A stretch of 64,000 nucleotides of DNA from Calditrichales bacterium MX18-03 (GTDB lineage: Bacteria; Bacillota; Clostridia; Lutisporales; Lutisporaceae): NCBI GenBank assembly GCA_021083345.1, contig JAJGRE010000002.1, positions 248,001 through 312,000 on the forward strand, in the 5' to 3' direction. Numbering within the stretch: the stretch's first letter is position 1; each line of letters begins with the position of its first letter. Under the pieces are notes generated by a model that was not told the origin of the DNA, ran no database searches, and saw only the letters and a program-made list of their open reading frames with translations. The position numbers and the translations under genes were made by a program. Positions 57,089 through 64,000 of the stretch are shown here, in pieces.

Positions 57089-58984
57089 TTAAATAGATGC
57101 CACACAATTGCGACCATTGTCCTTAGCTTTATAGCAAGCTTGATCCGCCTTGTCCAACAAATCTCCGAAGCTACCATTGTCCCATGTATGCGTTGCTACG
57201 CCTACACTGATGGTACAACGAATCTGCTCGTCACTTGCTGCACAAGCATGAGCATCAAAATAAGCTCTCAATTTTTCTGCTAGTTGGATTGCTGCATCAA
57301 AACTCGTATTTGGCAATAATACACAAAATTCCTCTCCGCCCAAACGCGCCACCAAATCCGTGCTACGTACACTGCTTCTAAGCATCTTTGCAACACATCT
57401 TAATACATCATCGCCGACCATATGGCCATAAGTGTCGTTGACTCGTTTAAAATAATCCAAATCGATGAAGAGCAGGGATAATGGCAACCCTGTCCGGTCT
57501 ATGACGCCAACCTCTGCCACGCCGCGCTCCAGAAAATAGCGACGGTTCCATAGCCCTGTCAATTCATCTGTTATCGCTAATTCCTTAAGATTTTCTTCTG
57601 CTCGTACTCGGTCAGTCACATCGCGATAACGCCACAGTTGACCGATTAATTCTCCATTTTCAAGCACTGGACAGGTGTATTGTTCCAATACTTGTCCATC
57701 TTCTAAATAGACCATATCCAACATCTCCTTTTGAGAAAAGAGTCGTTCGGTCTTTGATCCTTCATCTTCTAACACCCTAGACAAATCTGACTGTATGTCA
57801 GCATATTTTTCATTCATATGAATAACTTGCGCCCCAACACTTAACACGAGAATTGCATCGCTCGTCGCATCCAAAATCAGCTTTAGGTCATCTGTTTTCT
57901 TCTTCAGAGATTTTGTCGCCATCTCTACAATACGATTGGCAATCTCTGCAAGTTCACTATTGGAATAGGAGTACTGCGTACTAATTTGCCTAATGTCTTT
58001 ACCTAATGTAAGCTCTTCGATGTGATCTTTTAATAAATTAATGGGTTTTACAAAACGCTTCTCGTAAAGCTTCACTTGGCCAATAGCCAACACCAAACTT
58101 AAGAAAACTAACGCCATAACACTATAAATCAGCATGACTATAATCGGAGCTGTTACCTCAGAGAGATCGATGGCCGAGACGATAATCCAGTCCGAAGAAT
58201 CCAAAACTTGATAATAAGCAAGCCTCTTAGCCCCCTCCAAGTTATAATGTATAAATCCAGAATCTGAAGAAAACTGTTGTGATAAGCCTGGGACAATTAA
58301 ATCTGCGGATTGATGCAAGAACTCCCTGTTCTTATGTACAAAGACTTTTCTATTTTTATCCAGCACGTAATTAGTCTGGGAATCAAAATAGGTCGCTTGC
58401 AGCATAAGGGATTTAACATACTCAAGGGTACAATCCACCGCCATAACGCCTACTAAATGACCCTCGCCATCGAACATCGCTAGAGAAACAGAAACCAACC
58501 ACTCCTCGGTTTTTGCATCTTGATATGGTAGACCCACTGAAATATCTGGATACCGCTCCACAGCTGATTTATACCAAGGGCGCAAGCGTGCATCAAAATC
58601 CGCTGTCGGAACATAACCTTCAATTAACAGCGAACCATCTTCATATCCTGCAAAAGAATATTTGATATTGGGATTAGCTCGTGTCGTCGCTGCAAATAGC
58701 TGCAATAGACCACTTTGCGCTGGGTAGTTGTCCGAGTCATAATCCATCGCTCCAGGAAAAGCCGCATTTGTTTTAGCCGACATCACTAAACTCTCTAAGA
58801 CACCATCAGTGTATGTTGCTATATGTAAATTCGCTGTTTTAAGTGTCTGGCGGGCGTTTTCAAGTCTCAGCATATAAACACTCACCAGAGTTAGCGCAAT
58901 AAAAATCATAGAAATAATCAGAACACTGGTTAATCCCGTCACAAAAAACTCGCCTTTAATTGTCCTTTTGTAAAATTTGAGCAT
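57089..58984 (-). CDS. dCache-HAMP-PAS-GGDEF diguanylate cyclase
   Basis: The 631-residue protein has an N-terminal transmembrane helix (15-37), a periplasmic/extracellular double Cache domain (about 40-280, with LRPWYKSAV and SDWIIVSAID), a second helix (about 282-305), HAMP-like linker, a PAS domain (about 365-450) and a C-terminal GGDEF domain (about 460-630). The active site is ARLGGEEFCVL with the RSTD inhibitory site five residues earlier, so it is likely an active, product-inhibited diguanylate cyclase that senses an external ligand. Confidence 0.92.
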   Translation of the reverse strand: MLKFYKRTIKGEFFVTGLTSVLIISMIFIALTLVSVYMLRLENARQTLKTANLHIATYTDGVLESLVMSAKTNAAFPGAMDYDSDNYPAQSGLLQLFAATTRANPNIKYSFAGYEDGSLLIEGYVPTADFDARLRPWYKSAVERYPDISVGLPYQDAKTEEWLVSVSLAMFDGEGHLVGVMAVDCTLEYVKSLMLQATYFDSQTNYVLDKNRKVFVHKNREFLHQSADLIVPGLSQQFSSDSGFIHYNLEGAKRLAYYQVLDSSDWIIVSAIDLSEVTAPIIVMLIYSVMALVFLSLVLAIGQVKLYEKRFVKPINLLKDHIEELTLGKDIRQISTQYSYSNSELAEIANRIVEMATKSLKKKTDDLKLILDATSDAILVLSVGAQVIHMNEKYADIQSDLSRVLEDEGSKTERLFSQKEMLDMVYLEDGQVLEQYTCPVLENGELIGQLWRYRDVTDRVRAEENLKELAITDELTGLWNRRYFLERGVAEVGVIDRTGLPLSLLFIDLDYFKRVNDTYGHMVGDDVLRCVAKMLRSSVRSTDLVARLGGEEFCVLLPNTSFDAAIQLAEKLRAYFDAHACAASDEQIRCTISVGVATHTWDNGSFGDLLDKADQACYKAKDNGRNCVASI

Positions 58985-59213
58985 TCAAATCTCCTTTCAA
59001 ACTGACCATGATAGTTTAATCCCTACTGATTATTTCAATTTCCATTTAGAATGATTTGCGTTTTTAACTTTACGTCTATTAATAAGAAGTTTACTGATCA
59101 AGCATAAATCTAGCTTTACCATTAGAAAGTCTGACTTGAGTAAAATCAGTATACCACACCTTGTTCTTGTATTGCACTGAAAAAAGGCGATTTAAAAGAT
59201 TCGGGAATACAGA

Positions 59214-59259
59214 GAAGGACAAGGGGGTTATATCAATATCAACCTATCCCCCTGTCCTT
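59214..59259. terminator. Inverted repeat, possible terminator
   Basis: AAGGACAaGGGGG and CCCCCTGTCCTT form a 12-bp stem (one bulge) in the gap between the dCache gene and the IS. No gene is seen in 58985-59350. Confidence 0.45.
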
Positions 59260-59350
59260 TCGTTCCCATATGCTCCCTGCTTATTCCTCTTCTTAAAGCT
59301 AAACAGCAGCTGCTTTCTATAAAAGTCCCTTCTTGTACTCCCATCAGGCT

Positions 59351-59401
59351 GAGGGTCCCCCAAAATTTGTACCAGCCTTAATGAGAATTTTTGGACCCTT
59401 T
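59351..59401 (-). repeat. Extra copy of the IS left end
   Basis: A 51-bp unit starting GAGGGTCCCCCAAAATTTGT directly abuts a similar unit starting GAGGGTCCCCCACTTTTTGT (59402-59451), the IS end. About 80 percent of positions agree. It may be the remnant of a second copy of the same IS. Confidence 0.5.
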
Positions 59402-59449
59402 GAGGGTCCCCCACTTTTTGTACCACTCTTTATGAGAATTTTCGAACCT

Positions 59450-60253
59450 TTAAATCGCTGGATTTATTGCCGCAGAAGCGAACTCGAACGGCGTCATGTA
59501 TGTTAGTCCGCTGTGCGGTCTGAACTCATTGTAGTCTTTTCTCCAGTTTTCTATCTTATTTCTAGCATCTTCCAAGGACATAAACCAATTGGTGTTCAAG
59601 CATTCATCCCGAAGGCTTCCGTTGAAGGATTCGATATGTGCGTTATCCGTTGGTTTTCCTGGCCTTGAGTATTCTAATTGAACGTTATTCAAGTAAGCCC
59701 AGGCATCTAAGGATCTTGAGATGAACTCTGGACCGTTATCGACTTTAATTTTCTTTGGTAGACCTTTAGTTAATCCAATATCAGATAGGGTATAAGCTAC
59801 AGCCTCGCCCTTAATGGATTTATCGACACAAATAGCTAGACACTCACGGCTGTAAGTATCTATGATTGTCAAAGCTCTGAATCTCTTCCCGTCATAGAGC
59901 TGATCAGATACAAAGTCCATCGCCCAGCATTCATTTACAGCTGATGCTAAGTTTTTATCTGGTACTCTAGGCTCACTGATTTTCTTTCTCTTAGACTTAT
60001 TTCGAAGGTTCAAGCCTTCTTCCTTGTATAACCGATATACGCGCTTATGGTTGATATTCCACCCTTCGCGCCTGAGTAATATATGTATTCGCTTATACCC
60101 GTATCTTATGCGGGTAGCTGCTATTTCTTTAATTCTCATTCGTAGGAACGCCTGCTCGTCCTTTTTAGGTTTATATCTATAGGCATTTCGGTTGATCTTT
60201 AATACTTTGCAAGACCTGCGTTCGCTTACTTCATAAGCTTTCTGCAAGTACAT
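59450..60253 (-). CDS. IS3-family transposase OrfB (DDE)
   Basis: The 267-residue OrfB has an HTH_21 region (IRYGYKRIHILLRREGWNIN) and the rve integrase core with DDE residues in CWAMDFVSDQLYDG, KVDNGPEFISRSLD and HIESFNGSLRDECLN. The frame is open upstream of the ATG and joins OrfA at A AAA AAG, so the active enzyme is probably the OrfAB fusion made by -1 frameshifting. It looks intact. Confidence 0.9.
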   Translation of the reverse strand: MYLQKAYEVSERRSCKVLKINRNAYRYKPKKDEQAFLRMRIKEIAATRIRYGYKRIHILLRREGWNINHKRVYRLYKEEGLNLRNKSKRKKISEPRVPDKNLASAVNECWAMDFVSDQLYDGKRFRALTIIDTYSRECLAICVDKSIKGEAVAYTLSDIGLTKGLPKKIKVDNGPEFISRSLDAWAYLNNVQLEYSRPGKPTDNAHIESFNGSLRDECLNTNWFMSLEDARNKIENWRKDYNEFRPHSGLTYMTPFEFASAAINPAI

Positions 60254-60279
60254 TACAAGTTCCCTTTTGGCAGCAGGCT

Positions 60280-60585
60280 TTAGAGCTTTTTTGATAGTAC
60301 ATCCTGGAGCATCGCTTTATCCAAGCTAAGATCGGCAACAAGTTGCTTGAGCTTCCTGTTTTCTTCTTCAAGCTGCTTAAGCTTCTTAACATCGCTAGGA
60401 AGCATTCCACCGTATTTATTTCTCCAGCGGTAGAAGGTTTGCTCGGATATTCCGACTTTCCTGCAAACTTCCTCAATAGGGGTTCCAAGTTCAGCTTGCT
60501 TCAGTACGAATGTAATCTGTTCTTCTGTAAATTTCTTTCTCATTTTTACTCCACTCCCTTGTTCTGATTTTATCATTTTTCTCAT
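60280..60585 (-). CDS. IS3-family transposase OrfA
   Basis: The 101-residue OrfA begins MRKKFTEEQITFVLKQAELG and has the helix-turn-helix VCRKVGISEQTFYRWRNKYG and a leucine-zipper-like tail (LKQLEEENRKLKQLVADLSL). Near its end A AAA AAG is a classic slippery heptamer for the -1 shift into OrfB. Confidence 0.9.
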   Translation of the reverse strand: MRKMIKSEQGSGVKMRKKFTEEQITFVLKQAELGTPIEEVCRKVGISEQTFYRWRNKYGGMLPSDVKKLKQLEEENRKLKQLVADLSLDKAMLQDVLSKKL

Positions 60586-60688
60586 TGAGAGTGGACCATA
60601 ATTTTGAGGAGAAGATCACTGTCCCCTAGTCTCTCATGGGTAAATCCTCCAACAATTTCTGATTTGCATTATAGAATCACTATTACTC

Positions 60689-60976
60689 TTACTGTCCCTT
60701 TTTATCCCGTTTGGTTATCTTATGCTTAGTGCCTTTATCGTCGCATGTAATCCACTCCCCTACGGGTTCTCCTTTTTCAAAATGCCCTGAACGTTTTATT
60801 GTACCATCCGGTCGATACCATTCCCAATAACCTTCGGGCTGCCCATTCACCATCTTGCCCTTCGACCAAACTGTAGTCCCATTGGCGTGGTACTTAATTG
60901 TATATCCATCAATCACTTCTAGTTTCTTTTCTTTCACTCCATTAGGATGAACAAGGTCACATTTTTCATTTTCCAT
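60689..60976 (-). CDS. MORN-repeat protein
   Basis: This 95-residue protein is built of short repeats with the MORN-like pattern GYWEWYRPDGTIKRSGHF then EKGEPVGEWITCDDKG. Such proteins are often small antitoxin-like or scaffolding proteins; the function is unknown here. GGAGGAA precedes the ATG. The IS inserted just downstream, and no rlmD-like scar is found at its end. Confidence 0.7.
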   Translation of the reverse strand: MENEKCDLVHPNGVKEKKLEVIDGYTIKYHANGTTVWSKGKMVNGQPEGYWEWYRPDGTIKRSGHFEKGEPVGEWITCDDKGTKHKITKRDKKGQ

Positions 60977-61007
60977 CTCTTCTATTCCTCCTTGTCAAGT
61001 AATCATG

Positions 61008-61052
61008 TATTCTACTCTCTGACCACCAAGACGACCATGTCACTTATGTCTT
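61008..61052 (-). repeat. rlmD-3'-end-like scar, short
   Basis: Just after the DUF1801 stop the minus strand reads GACATGGTCGTCTTGGTGG, encoding D-M-V-V-L-V-V-R-E-stop, the last codons of the rlmD-type end. The type I proximal arm is missing or eroded. Confidence 0.5.
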
Positions 61053-61448
61053 TTATGTTGTGGCTTCTATCCATTTATCAACAACTTCTTTTAACATTAT
61101 GCTATTATTCTGAATTTCCACTAGACTCTTAAATGATGCAATTGCTCTGTCGTTTTCCTTCCATATCAAAATATCATATTTCTCACTTAATAATCTTTCC
61201 TCTAGTTGCTCCTTAACCCTTGCTCCACGATGAAATATAACTTGAAGCTGTTTTTGTGGATTGATTCTTATCGTGATACGGTCCTCGCTATTGATGCTGT
61301 AGTTAGGCCCATTCCATTTTATTCCCTCAGTCAAATTAAAATCTGTGCTCATTATTGTTTTTCTTAAATACTCAATCCCATCCCTTAATGAATGTTCTAA
61401 GCTATCTAAAAAGGCTGTCACTTCATTATTCAAATAGTTTTTGCTCAT
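61053..61448 (-). CDS. DUF1801 family protein
   Basis: The 131-residue protein has the DUF1801 pattern: GIEYLRKTIMSTDFNLTEGI, KWNGPNYSINSEDRITIRIN, LQVIFHRGAR. It has a frataxin-like fold and no enzymatic residues. The start at 61448 follows GGAGTGAG. It is distinct from the DUF1801 gene at 12766. It lies between two rlmD-like scars, so it looks like a single-gene cassette. Confidence 0.8.
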   Translation of the reverse strand: MSKNYLNNEVTAFLDSLEHSLRDGIEYLRKTIMSTDFNLTEGIKWNGPNYSINSEDRITIRINPQKQLQVIFHRGARVKEQLEERLLSEKYDILIWKENDRAIASFKSLVEIQNNSIMLKEVVDKWIEATT

Positions 61449-61657
61449 ATGCTCACTCCTTCTCTCAGACAAAAATTTATTCCATACGCCAGTAAGTGTT
61501 TTTCATTATTATACCATTGGATTATAATCCAAAACAGAACTTTGTAGATTTCAAACCCTCTCTTTGACAAGTATTATAAAAAGTATCTGGCTTGATATTT
61601 TCTCTTACTTGAATACTAAGATACCAAGTTACCCACTTAAGAACTTTTATCAGAATA

Positions 61658-61806
61658 AAAAAATCCTCTGATGGAACTACTCCGTCAGAGGATTAATATT
61701 CTATTCTACTTCCTAACCACCAAGGCAACAGCCTCATAATGGATGGTGTGTTCTTGTTAGCATATGATTTATATGTGCGAAAGTGCGATGCCTAGCACCA
61801 TGACTG
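61658..61806 (-). repeat. rlmD-3'-end-like scar with terminator, type I
   Basis: Following the AraC-GyrI stop, the minus strand reads ATGGTGCTAGGCATCGCAC, then CATATGCTAACAAGAA and CACACCATCCATTATGAGGC, encoding H-T-I-H-Y-E-A-V-A-L-V-V-R-K-stop, then a terminator (AATCCTCTGACGG/CCATCAGAGGATT). It is one of the best-preserved copies. Confidence 0.75.
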
Positions 61807-61807
61807 A

Positions 61808-62671
61808 TTATTTTTTTACTATTGGTATCCATATCTCACACTTATAATCTGCTGCATTAGTATCACCAGGAGGGCAAATTTCAAGCACTGGTGCGTTGGC
61901 ATGTTCATAACTAGTAGCTGGAAACCACTCTTGGAATATCCTTGCTAGTGTATCTTGTATTGCAAATGGCAAAGATCCTAATGAAGTAAATATAGCCCAT
62001 GTAGAAGCTGGAATTTCTATTTTAGAAAATTCAGTGCCCTCTATATTATTGATATCTTCTATGCCTATCATGTAAGACATTTGATCCATATCTTCTTGAC
62101 AATCCATGCTCACACTAAGCATGGTCTGAGTATTCCCTAAGGAGGAAAGTTTCTCACATGTCCCATTAGCTAAACACTCACCCCAAAACTCTGAAATTCT
62201 CTGGTGATGTTGTTCGCCACATGTAGATATTTTGATAACCTCTCCTATTACCTTGAATGCATTTTTATTAATTATTCTGTAATCCATATCTTTATCTCCT
62301 CTCAACGATAAATGGAAAGAAATACGTGGAAATGCTTTAAGGTTTACACCAGGTTCACGTGCTGCAGTAGGAGTAATTCCATGTGCCCTTCGAAATGCCT
62401 TTGTAAAGGACTCAGGAGAATCATAACCATATTTTAATGCTACATCAATAACCCTGATTTTCGATAGGATTGCTAATTCCTGTGCTGCTAGAGTTAATCT
62501 TCTGTTACGAATATATTCTGAAACTGTAAAACCTGTTAGCATGTGAAACATACGTTGAAAATGAAAGGTAGAAGAACATGCCACTCTCGCCACATCCTCA
62601 ATATCAATCTTTTTCTCCACATTCATTTCCATGTAATCAATAGCATCCATCATTTTGTTAAGCCATCCCAT
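61808..62671 (-). CDS. AraC-family regulator with GyrI-like domain
   Basis: The 287-residue protein has the AraC helix-turn-helix pair (IDIEDVARVACSSTFHFQRM, VIDVALKYGYDSPESFTKAF) and a GyrI/Rob-like effector domain ending CEIWIPIVKK. It likely senses a xenobiotic. GGAGG precedes the ATG. It is the first gene after rlmD in the cassette region and stands alone between rlmD and its scar. Confidence 0.88.
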   Translation of the reverse strand: MGWLNKMMDAIDYMEMNVEKKIDIEDVARVACSSTFHFQRMFHMLTGFTVSEYIRNRRLTLAAQELAILSKIRVIDVALKYGYDSPESFTKAFRRAHGITPTAAREPGVNLKAFPRISFHLSLRGDKDMDYRIINKNAFKVIGEVIKISTCGEQHHQRISEFWGECLANGTCEKLSSLGNTQTMLSVSMDCQEDMDQMSYMIGIEDINNIEGTEFSKIEIPASTWAIFTSLGSLPFAIQDTLARIFQEWFPATSYEHANAPVLEICPPGDTNAADYKCEIWIPIVKK

Positions 62672-62821
62672 TTTATTTGCCTCCTATGCCTGTATATTAA
62701 CATAAGTAAATTTTAATGTCCTGTCATATTATGCTTTTACATGACAGGATAATTGTATATTAATAAAGATTTCTAGTAAATATTCCAAGGGATGCATATC
62801 GGTACGTCTTCAAAAAACAAA

Positions 62822-62852
62822 ATCCCCCAAACAGCTTAGTCTGAGGGAAAAA
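62822..62852 (-). terminator. rlmD terminator
   Basis: On the minus strand TCCCTCAGAC and GTTTGGGGGA form a 10-bp stem with G-U pairs, then TTTTGTTTTTT, about 50 bp after the rlmD stop. Confidence 0.8.
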
Positions 62853-62901
62853 ACACACTTAAAAACTTTCACTTAAAGATTTCAGAGCCATTGAAATCAT
62901 C

Positions 62902-64000
62902 CTACTCCCGCACCAACAATGCAACTGCCTCACAATGCACCGTATGCGGAAACATATCCACGGGCTGCACCTCTTGCACCTTGAATCCACGCTCTGCCAA
63001 ATACTTCAAATCCCTTGCCAGCGTGGCAGGGTTGCAGGATACATACACCACCCGCTCCGGCTTCATCTCAGCGATAACCTCCAGCAGCTCCTCCCCGCAG
63101 CCTTTTCGTGGCGGGTCTACGACGATGACGTCTGCCTTCACGCCTTTCCGGTATAGCTCCGGGATGACCTTCTCGGACTCGCCTAGAATAAACTCTGTAT
63201 TTGTCACGCTGTTCAGCTTTGCGTTTTCCTTTGCGTTTTCAATAGCCTGCTCAACAATTTCAACGCCATATACCATTTTTGCTCGCTTGCTTAAGAACAA
63301 GGATATTGTTCCGATACCGCAGTAAGCATCAAAGACTGTTTCATTCCCTGTCAGGCCTGCAAATTCAAGAGCTTTGCCGTACAGCACCTCGGTTTGCACC
63401 GGATTGACCTGAAAAAAGGAAAGTGGTGATATTTTGAATTTGAATTCCCCGATATAGTCATAAATGGCATCACTGCCGAAGAGTACGATATTACGGTCTC
63501 CCATTATGACATTGGTCCTTTGAACGTTAACATTCAAGATAACGCTCTTCAGACCCGCTATCTTGTCTTTGAGTTTCTCTACCAATACTTCTTTGTTGGG
63601 TAATGTGCCCCCATTGCATACGATGCACACCATGACCTCCCCAGTGACAAAGCCCTTCCGCGTCATCACATGGCGAACCAGCCCTTTCCCTGTTTTCTCA
63701 TCATACACGCTGATGCCGTATTTACCGATATACTCCCGGACAACAGCCACTGCATTCTCGCTCGCCTCGTCCTGAATCATGCACTGATTTGCATCAATGA
63801 TGTCGTGGGTCCGGTTGGCATAAAAACCGATCTTGAGCGTCCCGTCGGCTGCAAAGCCAACAGGGTACTGCGCCTTGTTCCTGTAGCGCCACGGCTCCTT
63901 CATGCCGATGGCATCGTGAATGGCAACGTCATCCAGCCCACCCAGGCGGTGAATCGCATCCCGCACCTGCTGCGTCTTGTATCGGAGCTGGGCCTCATAT
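62902..64000 (-). CDS. rlmD: 23S rRNA (uracil-C5)-methyltransferase RlmD/RumA, partial
   Basis: The gene runs off the right edge of the window; the codons before the apparent GTG at 63966 continue Y-E-A-Q-L-R-Y-K-T-Q-Q-V, as in full-length RlmD. Present are the Rossmann motif FDAYCGIGTISLFLS, VVDPPRKGC and the catalytic cysteine in YVSCNPATLARDL. The C-terminus DMFPHTVHCEAVALLVRE is the sequence reproduced in the scars. The enzyme methylates a uridine of 23S rRNA using SAM. Missing the N-terminal TRAM/Fe-S part, outside the window. Confidence 0.92.
   Translation of the reverse strand, partial: YEAQLRYKTQQVRDAIHRLGGLDDVAIHDAIGMKEPWRYRNKAQYPVGFAADGTLKIGFYANRTHDIIDANQCMIQDEASENAVAVVREYIGKYGISVYDEKTGKGLVRHVMTRKGFVTGEVMVCIVCNGGTLPNKEVLVEKLKDKIAGLKSVILNVNVQRTNVIMGDRNIVLFGSDAIYDYIGEFKFKISPLSFFQVNPVQTEVLYGKALEFAGLTGNETVFDAYCGIGTISLFLSKRAKMVYGVEIVEQAIENAKENAKLNSVTNTEFILGESEKVIPELYRKGVKADVIVVDPPRKGCGEELLEVIAEMKPERVVYVSCNPATLARDLKYLAERGFKVQEVQPVDMFPHTVHCEAVALLVRE

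Larger units (their letters stand above)
59402..60612 (-). mobile_element. IS3-family insertion sequence (IS407-like group)
   Basis: About 1.2 kb with orfA and orfB overlapping in the usual IS3 way and imperfect ends (59402 GAGGGTCCCCCACTTTTTGT; right end near GGTCCACTC on the minus strand). It lies between the dCache gene and the MORN gene. Right boundary approximate. Confidence 0.75.

Noticed and set aside
59244-59426. 60-residue minus-strand frame
   Set aside because: It covers the hairpin and the duplicated IS end; composition is not protein-like.

Overview
The window looks like the chromosome of a low-to-moderate-GC anaerobic Firmicute (class Clostridia). The evidence is strong AGGAGG-type ribosome binding sites, TTG/GTG starts, TTTACA/TATAAT promoters, ferredoxin-linked enzymes (indolepyruvate:ferredoxin oxidoreductase), rubrerythrin, radical SAM and 4Fe-4S proteins, and a PPi-type PEP carboxykinase candidate. 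No rRNA, tRNA or CRISPR array was seen.

Left part (1-30 kb). Mostly ordinary metabolic and housekeeping genes: a 4Fe-4S reductase-like protein, threonine aldolase with a divergent XRE-cupin regulator, a TauE/SafE permease, a transaldolase-creatininase pair facing a second XRE-cupin regulator, mscL, a PAS-GGDEF-EAL protein, a VOC protein, an MFS transporter, a nitroreductase-like protein, iorBA, rubrerythrin, and an 1156-residue protein resembling PPi-dependent PEP carboxykinase. A tightly overlapping TetR-MFS-FtsX permease-ATPase export operon follows. Next is an EF-G/Tet(M)-like GTPase carrying a C-terminal Rae1/YacP-like NYN nuclease domain.

Right part (30-64 kb). A mosaic accessory region with nearly every gene on the minus strand and much gene debris. 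Cargo includes a UvrA-like protein, a DMT transporter, AraC/TetR/PadR regulators, a DUF4180-hydrolase operon, DUF305, rifamycin phosphotransferase, an ECF sigma factor, a radical SAM enzyme, an MBL hydrolase, GyrI-type AraC proteins, c-di-GMP enzymes, DUF1801 and MORN proteins. There are also broken genes: an amidohydrolase, an AbiEii-like toxin, a flavodoxin/hydrolase hybrid, an RCC1 repeat and a surface protein. One IS3-family element and one internally deleted REP-associated transposase element are present.

The most striking signal is a dispersed repeat just downstream of about ten of these minus-strand genes, usually within 0-20 bp of the stop codon and always in the same orientation. Its distal half encodes, in frame and up to the stop, the last 9-15 residues of the 23S rRNA methyltransferase RlmD/RumA (HTIHCEAVALxVRE-stop), often followed by a terminator. 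The genuine rlmD gene lies at the right edge of the window (62902 to beyond 64000, same strand). The proximal half is of two conserved types. The arrangement is what repeated site-specific integration of small gene cassettes into the 3' end of rlmD would leave (attR-like scars in tandem). No recombinase is visible here. I regard this rlmD-anchored, cassette-like array as the best candidate for an undescribed system in the window.
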